Shown here: positions 46,718-55,566 of the stretch, in pieces
How positions within the stretch are numbered: the first letter of the stretch is position 1
How the letters are laid out: each line of letters starts with the position of its first letter
Assembly: GCF_026427715.1 (NCBI RefSeq)
Contig: NZ_CP107558.1
Span: 124,001-188,000, forward strand
Length of the DNA stretch: 64,000 bases
Direction: 5' to 3'
DNA from: Methylocystis sp. MJC1
Lineage (GTDB): Bacteria; Pseudomonadota; Alphaproteobacteria; Rhizobiales; Beijerinckiaceae
The notes under the pieces: model-generated
The model's input: only the letters and a program-made list of their open reading frames with translations
Told to the model about the DNA's origin: nothing
Databases searched by the model: none
Position numbers and translations under genes: made by a program

Positions 46718-47509
46718 TCACGAGGCATCGGCGATCGGCCATTCGCCCTTGAACTCTCCGCCCATATTGTCATGCGCGATCACGCGAAGCGTCTTGGCGC
46801 CATTGGGCGCATAAGTGAAACGGAAGTTCGGGTCTTCCGAAAGAGAAATCCCGCCCTCCATCTTGAAGATCAGATCGTCGCCCTGCCAGACCTCGACGGC
46901 GTCGATGTAATGTGCAGGCGTATAGGCGCGCGTGATCGGGTCCATCTGCAGGCCGGAATTATTCGGGTGCCGGATCATGATTTGCGCCTCGCGCTTGCTC
47001 GCGACCGCGCTCTTCAATTCGCGGTATTTCATCTTGCCCATATTGGCGAGCGCCTCGTCCGGGTCCTTGCCGGCGGGGGCCGAACATCCGCCCGAGGCCT
47101 TCACGAATTTGACTTCCGAATGAAGCTTGCCGTCGCGCGTCTCCGCAACGGCGTGGACGTTGGTGTAGCTGTTCACCCGCACGCGCGTTTCGATCGCGTC
47201 GACGCCGGCTTTCTCGCCAAAAGTGAAGCTCGCGGCCATCGGCATGGGGTTCTGATCGATGACGAGCGTTGCGACCTTCACTTTGGCCGGCTCAGGGAAG
47301 CGCAAGGTCATCGGCACGATCGCCGCGTCCTCCGCGCGCTTGGGCGCTTCGAGCGAAACAGCGCCGTCGGCCATGGCGATCTCCCGGCCGTGGAAGATGT
47401 CCGTGACGAGCCCCGGCCAAAGGTCGGGCGCGCTGGATTGCGCCAACGCCGAAGAGGCGAGGGCGGCAGCGAGCATTGCGGCGGCGAGCGCCGTGCGGGC
47501 GGTTGACAT
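46718..47509 (-). CDS. Quinoprotein dehydrogenase-associated SoxYZ-like carrier
   Basis: A 263-residue exported protein. After the signal peptide (ARTALAAAMLAAALASSALA) comes a SoxY-like domain whose carrier-type Cys is in ASGGCSAPAG, then a SoxZ-like domain (AQIMIRHPNNSGLQMD, GGEFKGEWPIAD). In sulphur oxidation SoxY holds the substrate on its Cys; this fused family occurs beside PQQ alcohol dehydrogenases, with unknown role. The start at 47509 has GGAGGACG upstream. It follows the zinc hydrolase gene and diverges, with it, from xoxF. Confidence 0.87.
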   Translation of the reverse strand: MSTARTALAAAMLAAALASSALAQSSAPDLWPGLVTDIFHGREIAMADGAVSLEAPKRAEDAAIVPMTLRFPEPAKVKVATLVIDQNPMPMAASFTFGEKAGVDAIETRVRVNSYTNVHAVAETRDGKLHSEVKFVKASGGCSAPAGKDPDEALANMGKMKYRELKSAVASKREAQIMIRHPNNSGLQMDPITRAYTPAHYIDAVEVWQGDDLIFKMEGGISLSEDPNFRFTYAPNGAKTLRVIAHDNMGGEFKGEWPIADAS

Positions 47510-47571
47510 GGGCGTCCTCCAAAACTCTCGCGAGAGATTAGCGCAGCTTGGAGCCTGACCGTGAGACAAAG

Positions 47572-48507
47572 TCACGGCCCCTCCCACTCCAGCTCCGCAA
47601 AGCCAGCCGTGGCGTTTCGGGCGTTGTAATCATCGAAAAGACGCCATTTGTCGCGCTCTTCGCTTCCAGCGTCCTTCGCGGCGTCCTTCACGCTTTCGCC
47701 CTTCTTGATCGCCGCGCGCAGATCGGCGGTCAGCCGCATGAGATAAGCGCGTTCGTCGTCGAGCGCCTTGGGCCAGGGCGCGACGTCGGGGCCATGCCCC
47801 GGCACGACGCGCTCGGCTTTGATTCCCGCCAGACGGTCGGCGACGTCGAGAAAGCCGAGCAGGCTGCCGTCGACCACCGGCACATGCTGCAGGAAAAGAA
47901 GATCGCCGGCGAAGAGCGTACCGCTCTTGGCGTCCAGCGCGGTCAGATCCGCCTCGCTATGCGCGGTCTTCCACGCCTGTAGAACGATCTCCCGGCCGCC
48001 GAGATCGAGCGTCGTCGTCTCCGATACGAGCATCGTCGGCGGCACGATGGTCACGCCGTCGAGGGCGTCGCCCATGATCTGGCGGAAGGATGCGAGATAA
48101 TGCTCGCCGCGCGCAGCGAGGGCGCGGGGCAAATTCTTGTGGCCCACGAAGGTCACGCGGGGCAGGGCGAAGGCCGCATTGCCGAAAACATGATCCGGAT
48201 GCGCGTGCGTGTTGATGACATATCGGATGGGCTTTTGTGTCTTCTCGCGCAGCGCGGCAAGGAAGGCCTTGCCCTGAACGAGGCTCCCGCCCGTATCGAT
48301 CACCGCGACTGCGTCGTCGCCGACAATGGCGCCTAGATTGGCGATGCCGCCCAAGTTTTCCCGGGTCATCAGGGACGTTTCGCCCTGATGCGCATAGACG
48401 CCTGGCGCGATCTCGTCGAGCTTGAAAGGCGCCTCCGCCGCTGCCGGGAGCGGCGTCAAAATCAGCGCGACAAGCACAGCGGCCAAGGTGGAAATTGAAC
48501 GCAACAT
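47572..48507 (-). CDS. Quinoprotein relay-system zinc metallohydrolase (metallo-beta-lactamase fold)
   Basis: A 311-residue exported protein with a signal peptide (LRSISTLAAVLVALILTPLP, cut near AAA) and a metallo-beta-lactamase domain. Zinc ligands: NTHAHPDHVFG, His in KTAHSEADLT with Asp in LFAGDLLF, and the C-terminal VVPGHGPD. This family accompanies the SoxYZ-like carrier near PQQ dehydrogenases. Its reaction is unknown. It diverges from xoxF across 287 bases that must hold both promoters. Confidence 0.87.
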   Translation of the reverse strand: MLRSISTLAAVLVALILTPLPAAAEAPFKLDEIAPGVYAHQGETSLMTRENLGGIANLGAIVGDDAVAVIDTGGSLVQGKAFLAALREKTQKPIRYVINTHAHPDHVFGNAAFALPRVTFVGHKNLPRALAARGEHYLASFRQIMGDALDGVTIVPPTMLVSETTTLDLGGREIVLQAWKTAHSEADLTALDAKSGTLFAGDLLFLQHVPVVDGSLLGFLDVADRLAGIKAERVVPGHGPDVAPWPKALDDERAYLMRLTADLRAAIKKGESVKDAAKDAGSEERDKWRLFDDYNARNATAGFAELEWEGP

Positions 48508-48794
48508 GTTGATTTACCTTGGAGCTTTAGCGACACGGCCCCACACGCCGAGGCTTATGTTTTTTGCGATTGCGATTCAACCGGTCGCGACATATTATCC
48601 CGGCGTTTCCAAGTTAGAAGATGCCTTCCGGACGGGAACCGGAAGCATCCCGACGCTGTAGGCAATTTTTTGCACGACCGGCCCGGGAGCGAAACGGAAA
48701 ACGCCTTCCCAATGTCGAGGCGCCCAATAGAGGCGCGACGTCGGCGGCGGCGCAACCATAAGGCGCGCCTCGGCGTCGTCAGGAGGAAATGCTC

Positions 48795-50660
48795 ATGCAT
48801 AAGCTGTTGTTGTCGACTTCAGTTGGTGTTCTTGCGCTGTTTGCGGTCGGCGCTGCGAAAGCCGACGACGAATTGCTGACGCTGTCGAAGGATCCCAAGC
48901 AGTGGGTTTCTCCGACCGGCGACTACGCCAATCTCCGCCATTCGGGCCTCAAGCAGATCACGGGCGAAAACGTCGGCAAGCTCCAGCCGGCCTGGCAGTT
49001 TTCGACGGGCGTTCTGCGCGGCCACGAAGGCGCGCCGATCGTCCTCAACAATGTGTCGGTCACCGACAGCTCCGGCAAGACCATCACGACCGACGTGATG
49101 TATCTGCATACGCCGTTCCCCAATATCGTCTATGCGCTCGACGCCAAGGATCCGGCTCACCAGATCCTCTGGAAATATGAGCCCAAGCAGGATCCGTCGG
49201 TCGTTCCGGTCATGTGCTGCGACACGGTCAACCGCGGCGTCGCTTACGGCGACGGCAAGATTTTCCTCGCTCAGGCCGACACCACGCTCGTCGCGCTCGA
49301 CGCCAAGACCGGCAAGGTCGTCTGGTCGGTGAAGAACGGCGATCCGTCGAAGGGCCAGACCTCGACCGCCGCGCCGCATGTCTTCAAGGACAAGGTGTTC
49401 GTCGGCATCGCCGGCGGCGAGTTCGGCGTGCGCGGCCATATCACCGCTTACGACATCAAGACCGGCAAGCAGGTGTGGCGCGGCTACTCCATGGGTCCCG
49501 ACGCCGATACGCTGATCGAGCCGGGCAAGACCACCCATCTCGGCCAGCCGGTCGAGAAGGACTCCGGCATCAGCACCTGGCAGGGCGATCAGTGGCAGAC
49601 GGGCGGCGGCACCACCTGGGGCTGGTATAGCTACGACCCCGAGCTGAACCTCGTCTACTACGGCTCCGGCAACCCCTCGACCTGGAACCCGAACCAGCGT
49701 CCGGGCGACAACCGCTGGTCGATGACCATCTGGGCGCGCGACCTCGACACCGGCAAGACGAAGTGGCTCTACCAGATGACCCCCCACGACGAGTGGGACT
49801 ATGACGGCATCAACGAGATGATCCTGGCCGACCAGGACATCGGCGGCAAGAAGGTCAAGACGCTCGTCCACTTCGACCGTAACGGCTTCGCCTATACGCT
49901 CGATCGCACCAACGGCGACCTGCTCGTCGCCGAGAAGTATGATCCGGCGGTGAACTGGGCGACGAAGGTCGACATGGACAAGTCGTCCAAGACCTATGGC
50001 CGTCCGCTGGTCGTCGACAAATATTCGACGCAGCACAATGGCGAGGACACGAACACCCAGAACGTCTGCCCGGCCGCTCTCGGCTCGAAGGACGAACAGC
50101 CGGCTTCTTTCGATCCGGCGACGGGCCTGTTCATGGTTCCGACGAACCACGTCTGCATGGACTATGAGCCGTTCCGCGTGTCCTACACGGCGGGCCAGCC
50201 CTATGTCGGCGCGACGCTGGAAATGTTCCCGGCGGGCAAGGTGCTGGGCGACGGCACGAACCACACCGGCAACTTCATCGCCTGGGACGCGCGGACGGGT
50301 AAGATCGTCTGGTCGAACAAGGAGCAGTTCTCGGCCTGGTCGGGCGCTGTGTCGACGGACGGCGGCGTGACCTTCTACGGCACGCTGGAGGGCTATCTGA
50401 AGGCGGTCGACACGAAGACCGGCAAGGAGCTCTACAAGTATAAGACCCCGTCGGGCATCATCGGCAATGTGATGACCTATGAATCGGCCGGCAAGCAGTA
50501 TGTGGCGGTTCTGTCGGGCGTCGGCGGCTGGGCTGGCATCGGCCTCGCGGCCGGTCTGTCGAAGTCGAACGAAGGTCTCGGCGCGGTGGGCAACTACGCC
50601 TCGCTCGCCAATTATACCGCCCTCGGCGGCGTCCTGACCGTCTTCGCCCTGCCCAACTAA
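48795..50660 (+). CDS. xoxF: Lanthanide-dependent methanol dehydrogenase XoxF
   Basis: A 621-residue periplasmic PQQ enzyme oxidising methanol. The signal peptide is [20 protein letters not shown], cut near KADD. The vicinal disulfide Cys-Cys is at residues 141-142 ([10 protein letters not shown]). The motif WDYDGINE puts the catalytic Asp at 335 and the extra Asp at 337 that binds the lanthanide; calcium MxaF enzymes have Ala at that second site. Repeated tryptophan-docking motifs such as [14 protein letters not shown] form the propeller. AGGAGG lies eight bases before ATG 48795; an ATG six bases earlier is too close to it. It heads xoxF-xoxG-xoxJ. Confidence 0.96.
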   Translation: MHKLLLSTSVGVLALFAVGAAKADDELLTLSKDPKQWVSPTGDYANLRHSGLKQITGENVGKLQPAWQFSTGVLRGHEGAPIVLNNVSVTDSSGKTITTDVMYLHTPFPNIVYALDAKDPAHQILWKYEPKQDPSVVPVMCCDTVNRGVAYGDGKIFLAQADTTLVALDAKTGKVVWSVKNGDPSKGQTSTAAPHVFKDKVFVGIAGGEFGVRGHITAYDIKTGKQVWRGYSMGPDADTLIEPGKTTHLGQPVEKDSGISTWQGDQWQTGGGTTWGWYSYDPELNLVYYGSGNPSTWNPNQRPGDNRWSMTIWARDLDTGKTKWLYQMTPHDEWDYDGINEMILADQDIGGKKVKTLVHFDRNGFAYTLDRTNGDLLVAEKYDPAVNWATKVDMDKSSKTYGRPLVVDKYSTQHNGEDTNTQNVCPAALGSKDEQPASFDPATGLFMVPTNHVCMDYEPFRVSYTAGQPYVGATLEMFPAGKVLGDGTNHTGNFIAWDARTGKIVWSNKEQFSAWSGAVSTDGGVTFYGTLEGYLKAVDTKTGKELYKYKTPSGIIGNVMTYESAGKQYVAVLSGVGGWAGIGLAAGLSKSNEGLGAVGNYASLANYTALGGVLTVFALPN

Positions 50661-50682
50661 GCAGAGCGTAAGATAAAAACCG

Positions 50683-50722
50683 GCGCTCGGCGAACCCTGG
50701 CAATAAGGGCCTCGCCGGGCGC
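50683..50722 (+). promoter_or_regulatory. Long hairpin between xoxF and xoxG
   Basis: GCGCTCGGCGA pairs with TCGCCGGGCGC (11 pairs, one G-T), with an inner stem CCCT/AGGG around GGCAATA. No T tract follows. Its place after the highly expressed xoxF suggests 3'-end protection or partial termination that keeps xoxG message lower. Confidence 0.6.
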
Positions 50723-50765
50723 TGTCGTTTACGAGTGAATGAAGAACCGACCAGGAGAGTGTGTG

Positions 50766-51275
50766 ATGAGATCGTCGATTGCCGGGGCTGTTGCTCTGGG
50801 CGTCATGATGTTTGTGGGAACCTCCGCCATGGCCGAGGCGCCCGGAGACCCCAAAGCCGTCAAATCCGAGAACGGCAAATATTTCGACGCGAAAGGCGAT
50901 CCCACCTATAACGTCGGCGCCGACGGCGCGGTCGATTGGTACACCTTCTCCGGCTATCGCCGCTATCACGCCGAATGCCACGTCTGCCACGGCCCGAACG
51001 GCGGCGGCTCGACCTACGCCCCGGCGCTGAAGGAGTCGGTGAAGCGCTTCAACTACGCCGAATTCGCGGGCATCGTCATCGGCGGCCGTCAGAACGGCAA
51101 CAGCGTCATGCCGGCTTTCGCCGACAACAAGAACGCCGTCTGCTACATCGATGACCTTTACGTCTATCTCCGCGCGCTTTCGACCGGCGCTGTCCAGCCG
51201 GGCCGCCCGGAGAAGAAAGAGCCGGCTCCGGAGGCCTTCAAGAAGGCCGAAGCCGACTGCATGGCCGCCAAGTAA
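50766..51275 (+). CDS. xoxG: XoxG, cytochrome cL-like electron acceptor of XoxF
   Basis: A 169-residue periplasmic cytochrome. Signal peptide MRSSIAGAVALGVMMFVGTS, cut near AMA; one haem site CHVCH (YHAECHVCHGPNGGG) and a likely Met ligand in GNSVMPAFAD. It takes electrons from PQQ in XoxF and passes them to the respiratory chain. AGGAG precedes the ATG at 50766. Two further Cys (AVCYIDD, DCMAAK) are outside the haem site and could form a disulfide. Confidence 0.92.
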   Translation: MRSSIAGAVALGVMMFVGTSAMAEAPGDPKAVKSENGKYFDAKGDPTYNVGADGAVDWYTFSGYRRYHAECHVCHGPNGGGSTYAPALKESVKRFNYAEFAGIVIGGRQNGNSVMPAFADNKNAVCYIDDLYVYLRALSTGAVQPGRPEKKEPAPEAFKKAEADCMAAK

Positions 51276-51300
51276 GGCCCGTTATAGAGAGGTCGATCTC

Positions 51301-52206
51301 ATGATCGTCTCGCAGGCATGTCAGCGCGGCGTCGCCGCGCTCCTGTCCTCAGTCGGCGCCGTCGCGATTCTGTTCGCGGCGGCGTCTGGCTTTGCGCAGC
51401 ATATGGGCCCGGATGCGGGCGCCAAGGGGTCCGACAATGCAGGCGGGATCGAGCTCATCGACCCGAAAACGCTTCGCGTCTGCGCCGACCCGAATAATCT
51501 GCCTTTCTCCAACGAGAAGGGTGAAGGCTTCGAGAACAAGATCGCCGAGTTCCTGGCCGCAAAGCTCCACAAGGATCTCGCCTACGCCTACTATCCCGGC
51601 GCGACGGGCTTCGTGCGCAATACGCTCAACGCGCATCTGTGCGACGTCATTCTCGGCATGCCACAGGGCAATGATCTCGTGCAGCCGACGAATCCTTATT
51701 ACCGCACGACCTACGCTATGGTGACTCGCGCCGGTTCTGATCTCGACGGGATACAGAACCTCGACGATCCGCGTCTGAAGGAAAAGAAGGGCCGCATCGG
51801 CCTCGTCGCCAATACGCCGCCGGGTAATATTCTCGCGAAAAATGGCATGATCGGGCTCGTGAAGCCCTATGCCTTAATGGTCGACACGCGTGTGGAATCC
51901 TCGAGCGCGGCCATGATCCACGATCTGGAGGCCGGTGAGATCGACGTTGCATTGCTTTGGGGCCCGATCGCTGGCTATTACGCCAAGAAATCGAATGCAA
52001 AGCTGAATGTGACGTTGCTCCCCGAGACGCCGGGCGTACGCATGGCCTTCCGCATCGGATTCGGCGTGCGCAATTCGGACCAGAATTGGAAGCGCGAGCT
52101 CAATAATCTCATTGGACAGAACAAAGCCGAGATCGAAAAGATCCTGGCCGATTACGGCGTGCCGATGCTCGATGAAGGCGGCCAGCCGCTGAGGAAAGCG
52201 CAATGA
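51301..52206 (+). CDS. xoxJ: XoxJ, periplasmic binding-protein-like partner of XoxF
   Basis: A 301-residue exported protein of the MxaJ/XoxJ family. After the signal peptide (LLSSVGAVAILFAAASGFA) a solute-binding fold follows: LRVCADPNNLPFSNEKGEGF, then AGEIDVALLWGPIAGYYAK. XoxJ is thought to help activate XoxF or load its cofactor; the sequence does not say which. It ends with a four-base ATGA overlap into the next gene. Confidence 0.92.
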   Translation: MIVSQACQRGVAALLSSVGAVAILFAAASGFAQHMGPDAGAKGSDNAGGIELIDPKTLRVCADPNNLPFSNEKGEGFENKIAEFLAAKLHKDLAYAYYPGATGFVRNTLNAHLCDVILGMPQGNDLVQPTNPYYRTTYAMVTRAGSDLDGIQNLDDPRLKEKKGRIGLVANTPPGNILAKNGMIGLVKPYALMVDTRVESSSAAMIHDLEAGEIDVALLWGPIAGYYAKKSNAKLNVTLLPETPGVRMAFRIGFGVRNSDQNWKRELNNLIGQNKAEIEKILADYGVPMLDEGGQPLRKAQ

Positions 52207-52754
52207 GGCGGCTCGCCGCCGCCGCGTTTGCAACTGCTTTCGCGGCGCATGCGGCGGCGGAAACAGTCGCGCCGCCGCCTGAGCCCGAGGGCTACCGCCT
52301 CGACGCCTATCGCGCGCCCGTGCCTGCGACGCTGAAAGGCGCCGCCGTCGTCGATACGGCAAAGGCTTTCGAATTATGGCGCGCCAAGGCGGCGGTCTTC
52401 ATCGACGCGCTGCCGCAGGCGCCTAAGCCCGAGGGCCTGCCGAAGAAGGCTGTGTGGCGCGAGCAGCCGCGCTTCGATATTCCCGGCAGCATTTGGCTGC
52501 CGGACACGGGCTATGGCGCGCTGTCAGATGCGACGCAGGCCTATTTGGAAAAGGGCCTCGCCAAGGCGACGGGGCGGGACAAGGCAAAGGCGCTGGTTTT
52601 CTATTGCCTCACCAATTGCTGGATGTCCTGGAACGCCGCCAAGCGCGCTATATCGCTCGGCTACTCCAATGTTTTCTGGTATCCGCAAGGCACGGATGGC
52701 TGGGCGGCGGAAAAGCATCCGCTCGAAGAGCGCAAGCCGGAGCCGCGCGAGTAG
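52203..52754 (+). CDS. PQQ-dependent catabolism-associated CXXCW-type protein (rhodanese-like)
   Basis: A 183-residue exported protein with signal peptide (RRLAAAAFATAFAAHAAA). The family's Cys-Trp motif reads YCLTNCWMSWNAAKRA, and the fold, with FWYPQGTDGW near the end, resembles rhodanese. Members lie beside PQQ alcohol dehydrogenases; role unknown, possibly thiol chemistry linked to the carrier protein encoded divergently. It is translationally coupled to xoxJ. Confidence 0.86.
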   Translation: MRRLAAAAFATAFAAHAAAETVAPPPEPEGYRLDAYRAPVPATLKGAAVVDTAKAFELWRAKAAVFIDALPQAPKPEGLPKKAVWREQPRFDIPGSIWLPDTGYGALSDATQAYLEKGLAKATGRDKAKALVFYCLTNCWMSWNAAKRAISLGYSNVFWYPQGTDGWAAEKHPLEERKPEPRE

Positions 52755-52766
52755 CGTTTAACTCCG

Positions 52767-53384
52767 CTACTCCATCTCCGCCAAAATCTTGCGCGCCAGT
52801 TCGCCGAAGCGCTGTTCGATGAGCGCGGGGCTTTCGCAGACAAAGCTCGCCATCTTGCGCTGCTCTTCGAAGAGACGCACACGCCATTGCGTGGTTTCGG
52901 CCGCCTTCTTCACTGTTTCGGCGTCCGGCGCCGGCTTCTTGCTCTGCAATTCATAAAAGGCCTGCGTCTCTTCGCGCGTCTTTTCCGCCATCTCCTTGAG
53001 GCGCCGTCCAAAGCGGTCGAGACCATTCACAACGTCGCGACGCTCGTCGTTCATGCGCTCGTAGAGACCCGCAAAGAGCGTCGTCAGACGTTCCTTGCGA
53101 TGATCGCCCGCGCCTTTCGAAAATTCTCCGATAAGCTTTTCAGCTTCGTCTATCGGCGTGCGGCGGGCGGCGATGCGCGCGACGAGGTCGGCGATAGCAG
53201 CATCATCGCGCCAGCTCTTTCTCTCTTTCTCGATCGACGGCCCGGTCCATACGCCGGCGAGCGCGATCTCCGGAACGCGCACCTGTTTGCAGGGCCAGTC
53301 GCCCTGTGCAGATTGCGCGAGCGCAGGCGTTGCGAGCAGGAGTGGCGCCGCAAAGGCAAGCGCGAGGTGTCTTCTCATCGGCAT
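52767..53384 (-). CDS. Exported helical protein of unknown function
   Basis: A 205-residue protein. A signal peptide (LALAFAAPLLLATPALAQSA) precedes a charged, mostly helical mature part (GLDRFGRRLKEMAEKTREETQAFYELQSKK) with two Cys. A later start (53378) is equally possible. It is convergent with the CXXCW gene (12 bases) and its start lies 16 bases from that of the divergent HisA-like gene. Setting among xox and H4MPT genes hints at a methylotrophy role, but no family is recognised. Confidence 0.6.
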   Translation of the reverse strand: MPMRRHLALAFAAPLLLATPALAQSAQGDWPCKQVRVPEIALAGVWTGPSIEKERKSWRDDAAIADLVARIAARRTPIDEAEKLIGEFSKGAGDHRKERLTTLFAGLYERMNDERRDVVNGLDRFGRRLKEMAEKTREETQAFYELQSKKPAPDAETVKKAAETTQWRVRLFEEQRKMASFVCESPALIEQRFGELARKILAEME

Positions 53385-53400
53385 GCGCCTATAATGCCTC

Positions 53401-54102
53401 ATGCAGGTCATCCCCGTCATCGATATTCGCAATGGCGTTGTCGTGCGCGCCGTCGCGGGTCAGCGTTCCGAATATAAGCCGCTTGAAACGCCGCTCGCGC
53501 CGACGGGCGCGCCGCTCGATGTCGCGCATGGTCTAGCGTCGCTCCATCCTTTTCGCACGCTCTATATCGCCGATTTGGATGCGATCGAAGGCCGGAGCGA
53601 CAACTATGCGCATATCATTCGCGTCGCCACCGCCTTCCCGCATGCGCGTCTCTGGGTCGACGTAGGGATCACGCGCTTTGCCGACGCCGACCGCTGGCTC
53701 GCTCTGCGAAATATTGACGTCGTCATCGGCAGTGAAAGCCTGAAAGAGGCGGCAGAATTGCGCGCGATCAGAGACAATTCACGATTCGCGCTCTCCTTGG
53801 ATTTCTCAGCTCAAGCTTTCCTTGGCGAAGCGGAGATTCTGCACAATGCCGGATTGTGGCCTGCAAACATCATTGTCATGACGCTTGCGCGGGTCGGCGC
53901 TGGTCAGGGTCCCGACCTGAGCCGCCTAAATGAAATCCTGCCGCGGGCAAAAGGAAAGAACGTCTACGCTGCGGGCGGCGTGCGCGGCGTCGAGGACCTC
54001 ATCGCGTTGGAAAAGGCAGGCGTCGCGGGCGCGCTTATCGCCACCGCCCTGCATGATGGCCGCCTCACGCGCAAAGAGCTCGGGCAGTTTCACGCAGAAT
54101 AA
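53401..54102 (+). CDS. HisA/HisF-related TIM-barrel protein of the C1 cluster
   Basis: A 233-residue protein like the HisA-related group found in methanogens and H4MPT-using methylotrophs, not the histidine enzyme itself. It opens MQVIPVIDIRNGVVVRAVAG, has LYIADLDAIEG for the first catalytic Asp region, and phosphate-binding loops VYAAGGVRG and GALIATALHDG. Its company (fae, mch, CitG-like) suggests a role in H4MPT or methanofuran synthesis. The real substrate is unknown. Confidence 0.75.
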   Translation: MQVIPVIDIRNGVVVRAVAGQRSEYKPLETPLAPTGAPLDVAHGLASLHPFRTLYIADLDAIEGRSDNYAHIIRVATAFPHARLWVDVGITRFADADRWLALRNIDVVIGSESLKEAAELRAIRDNSRFALSLDFSAQAFLGEAEILHNAGLWPANIIVMTLARVGAGQGPDLSRLNEILPRAKGKNVYAAGGVRGVEDLIALEKAGVAGALIATALHDGRLTRKELGQFHAE

Positions 54103-54129
54103 AAAAGGGGAGCCGCGACGGGCTCCCCT
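54101..54129 (-). terminator. Rho-independent terminator after fae2
   Basis: On the minus strand GGGGAGCCC-GTCGC-GGCTCCCC is followed by TTTTTT. It ends fae2 transcription 22 bases after the stop, and abuts the stop of the convergent HisA-like gene. Confidence 0.9.
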
Positions 54130-54150
54130 GATAGGTAAAAACTCTCGCGC

Positions 54151-54723
54151 TTAGTTGGCGGCGAAAGGATGCTTGGCGGTGACGCGCTCCTGGACGACGC
54201 GCGAAGCCTTGGGGTCGCCCTTCATTGCGCGAGCAATGGCTTCCTTCGTGGCCTGGTAGTTGAAGTCCTGGATCTTCTGGTCGTCGTTGGCTTCCCAGTG
54301 GATGAAGACGCCGACGCAGATGAAGAGGTCTTCAGCCTTGTCGAGCGGGATGACGCCTTCAGCGACAGAGTCAGCAACGGCCTTGGCGACGCCATGCTGC
54401 GCCGGGCCGAACATCTGCACGGCCTGCTTGGCGTTCTTGATCGTCACCTTGTTGAACATCATGGTGTAGGGCTTGACGAGCAGGTTCGGGGCGATAACCG
54501 CGAGCAGCGTCGTGAAGCCGTCCTTGTTGTTCACGAGGCCGTTGGCGAACGCCTTCTCCGCCGCCGAGCCGCGCGGCCCCATGATCAGGTCGATATGGGC
54601 GACCTCATTACCCTCGCCGACGAGCGATTCGCCGACGCCCATCTTGGCGCTGCTGGAGCCCGCGAAGCCCGTCGCCGGCTTCGGAAACAGCGCGCCCAGA
54701 ATCTTTTCAAAGAAAGAAGCCAT
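54151..54723 (-). CDS. Formaldehyde-activating enzyme paralogue with N-terminal extension
   Basis: A 190-residue Fae homologue. Fae joins formaldehyde with H4MPT to give methylene-H4MPT. The catalytic His is in [11 protein letters not shown], and the core is close to Fae1 ([20 protein letters not shown] shared). Before the core lies an added ~28-residue segment, [16 protein letters not shown] and a Gly/Ser/Ala linker, amphipathic enough to be a tether. GGGAGGG stands seven bases before ATG 54723. It follows fae1 and has its own terminator; whether it is catalytic is not known. Confidence 0.88.
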   Translation of the reverse strand: MASFFEKILGALFPKPATGFAGSSSAKMGVGESLVGEGNEVAHIDLIMGPRGSAAEKAFANGLVNNKDGFTTLLAVIAPNLLVKPYTMMFNKVTIKNAKQAVQMFGPAQHGVAKAVADSVAEGVIPLDKAEDLFICVGVFIHWEANDDQKIQDFNYQATKEAIARAMKGDPKASRVVQERVTAKHPFAAN

Positions 54724-54839
54724 GTTCATCCCTCCCGGCGCCATTCGCGTCCAGCGGCTTGTTTATTGCGCGCCCGCGCGGAGCCCGTTTGTCCGTTGAA
54801 CGCCCGATTGACCGCGGCGCGTATCGTGTTCGGCAGAAA

Positions 54840-54861
54840 GGGGAGCCGGCTCCGGCTCCCC
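54840..54861 (-). terminator. Hairpin after fae1
   Basis: GGGGAGCC pairs with GGCTCCCC around GGAGCC on the minus strand, followed by TTTCTG. The sequence is near that of the fae2 terminator but with a poorer T tract, so some read-through into fae2 is likely. Confidence 0.75.
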
Positions 54862-54917
54862 TGATTATCTCGCTTGCTCGAGCGTTTTCGGATCGAAAAC
54901 GCTATAGCGTTCCGAAC

Positions 54918-55427
54918 TCAGTTCGGGGCGAAGGGGTGCTTGGCGTCGTTGCGCTTGGCGACGACTTCGGCAGCCTTCGGCTCGCCGGCGACGGCGCGGG
55001 CGATGGCTTCCTTGGTGGCCTGGTAGTTGTAGTCCTGGATCTTCTTGTCGTCGTTGGCGTCCCAGTGAATGAACACGCCGACGGAGATGAACAGGTCGTC
55101 AGCTTCCTCGACCGGGATGATGCCTTCGGCGACGGCATCGGCGACGGCCTTGGCGACGCCGTGCTGAGCCGGGCCAAACATCTGGACGGCCTGCTTGGCG
55201 CCCTTGATGGTGACCTTGTTGAAGAGGATCGTGTTGGGCTTGCAGAGCAGGTTCGGGGCGACGACCGCGAGAAGGGTCGTGAAGCCGTCCTTGTTGTTGA
55301 CGAGAGCGTTCGCGAAAGCGAGCTCAGCGGCCGAGCCGCGCGGGCCCATGATCAGGTCGATGTGAGCGACTTCGTTGCCTTCGCCGACGAGCGACTCGCC
55401 CACCAGCATCTTGTTGATCTTCGCCAT
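54918..55427 (-). CDS. fae: Formaldehyde-activating enzyme
   Basis: A 169-residue Fae of standard length. It starts [20 protein letters not shown] and has the catalytic His in [27 protein letters not shown] and [20 protein letters not shown] are typical. In methylotrophs Fae is abundant in the cytoplasm and protects from formaldehyde while feeding the H4MPT path. It is upstream of fae2 and downstream of the CitG-like gene on the same strand. Confidence 0.96.
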   Translation of the reverse strand: MAKINKMLVGESLVGEGNEVAHIDLIMGPRGSAAELAFANALVNNKDGFTTLLAVVAPNLLCKPNTILFNKVTIKGAKQAVQMFGPAQHGVAKAVADAVAEGIIPVEEADDLFISVGVFIHWDANDDKKIQDYNYQATKEAIARAVAGEPKAAEVVAKRNDAKHPFAPN

Positions 55428-55566
55428 TTGTGCGTTCCCTTTTCAGCTTCCCCCAGGCGTTCGCGCGCTGCGCGCCGCGACCGCCTCTATCCTTCGTTTT
55501 CGGCGTCGGCCTAATCGCCCGACCGGTTAGCCGGATAGCCGCGAGACCACCCCGCGCGGCGCGGAC

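Noticed and set aside
48819..50990. A 723-codon minus-strand frame covering xoxF
   Set aside because: It mirrors xoxF, has low-complexity Val/Arg/His composition and no start signal; shadow of the highly biased xoxF codons.
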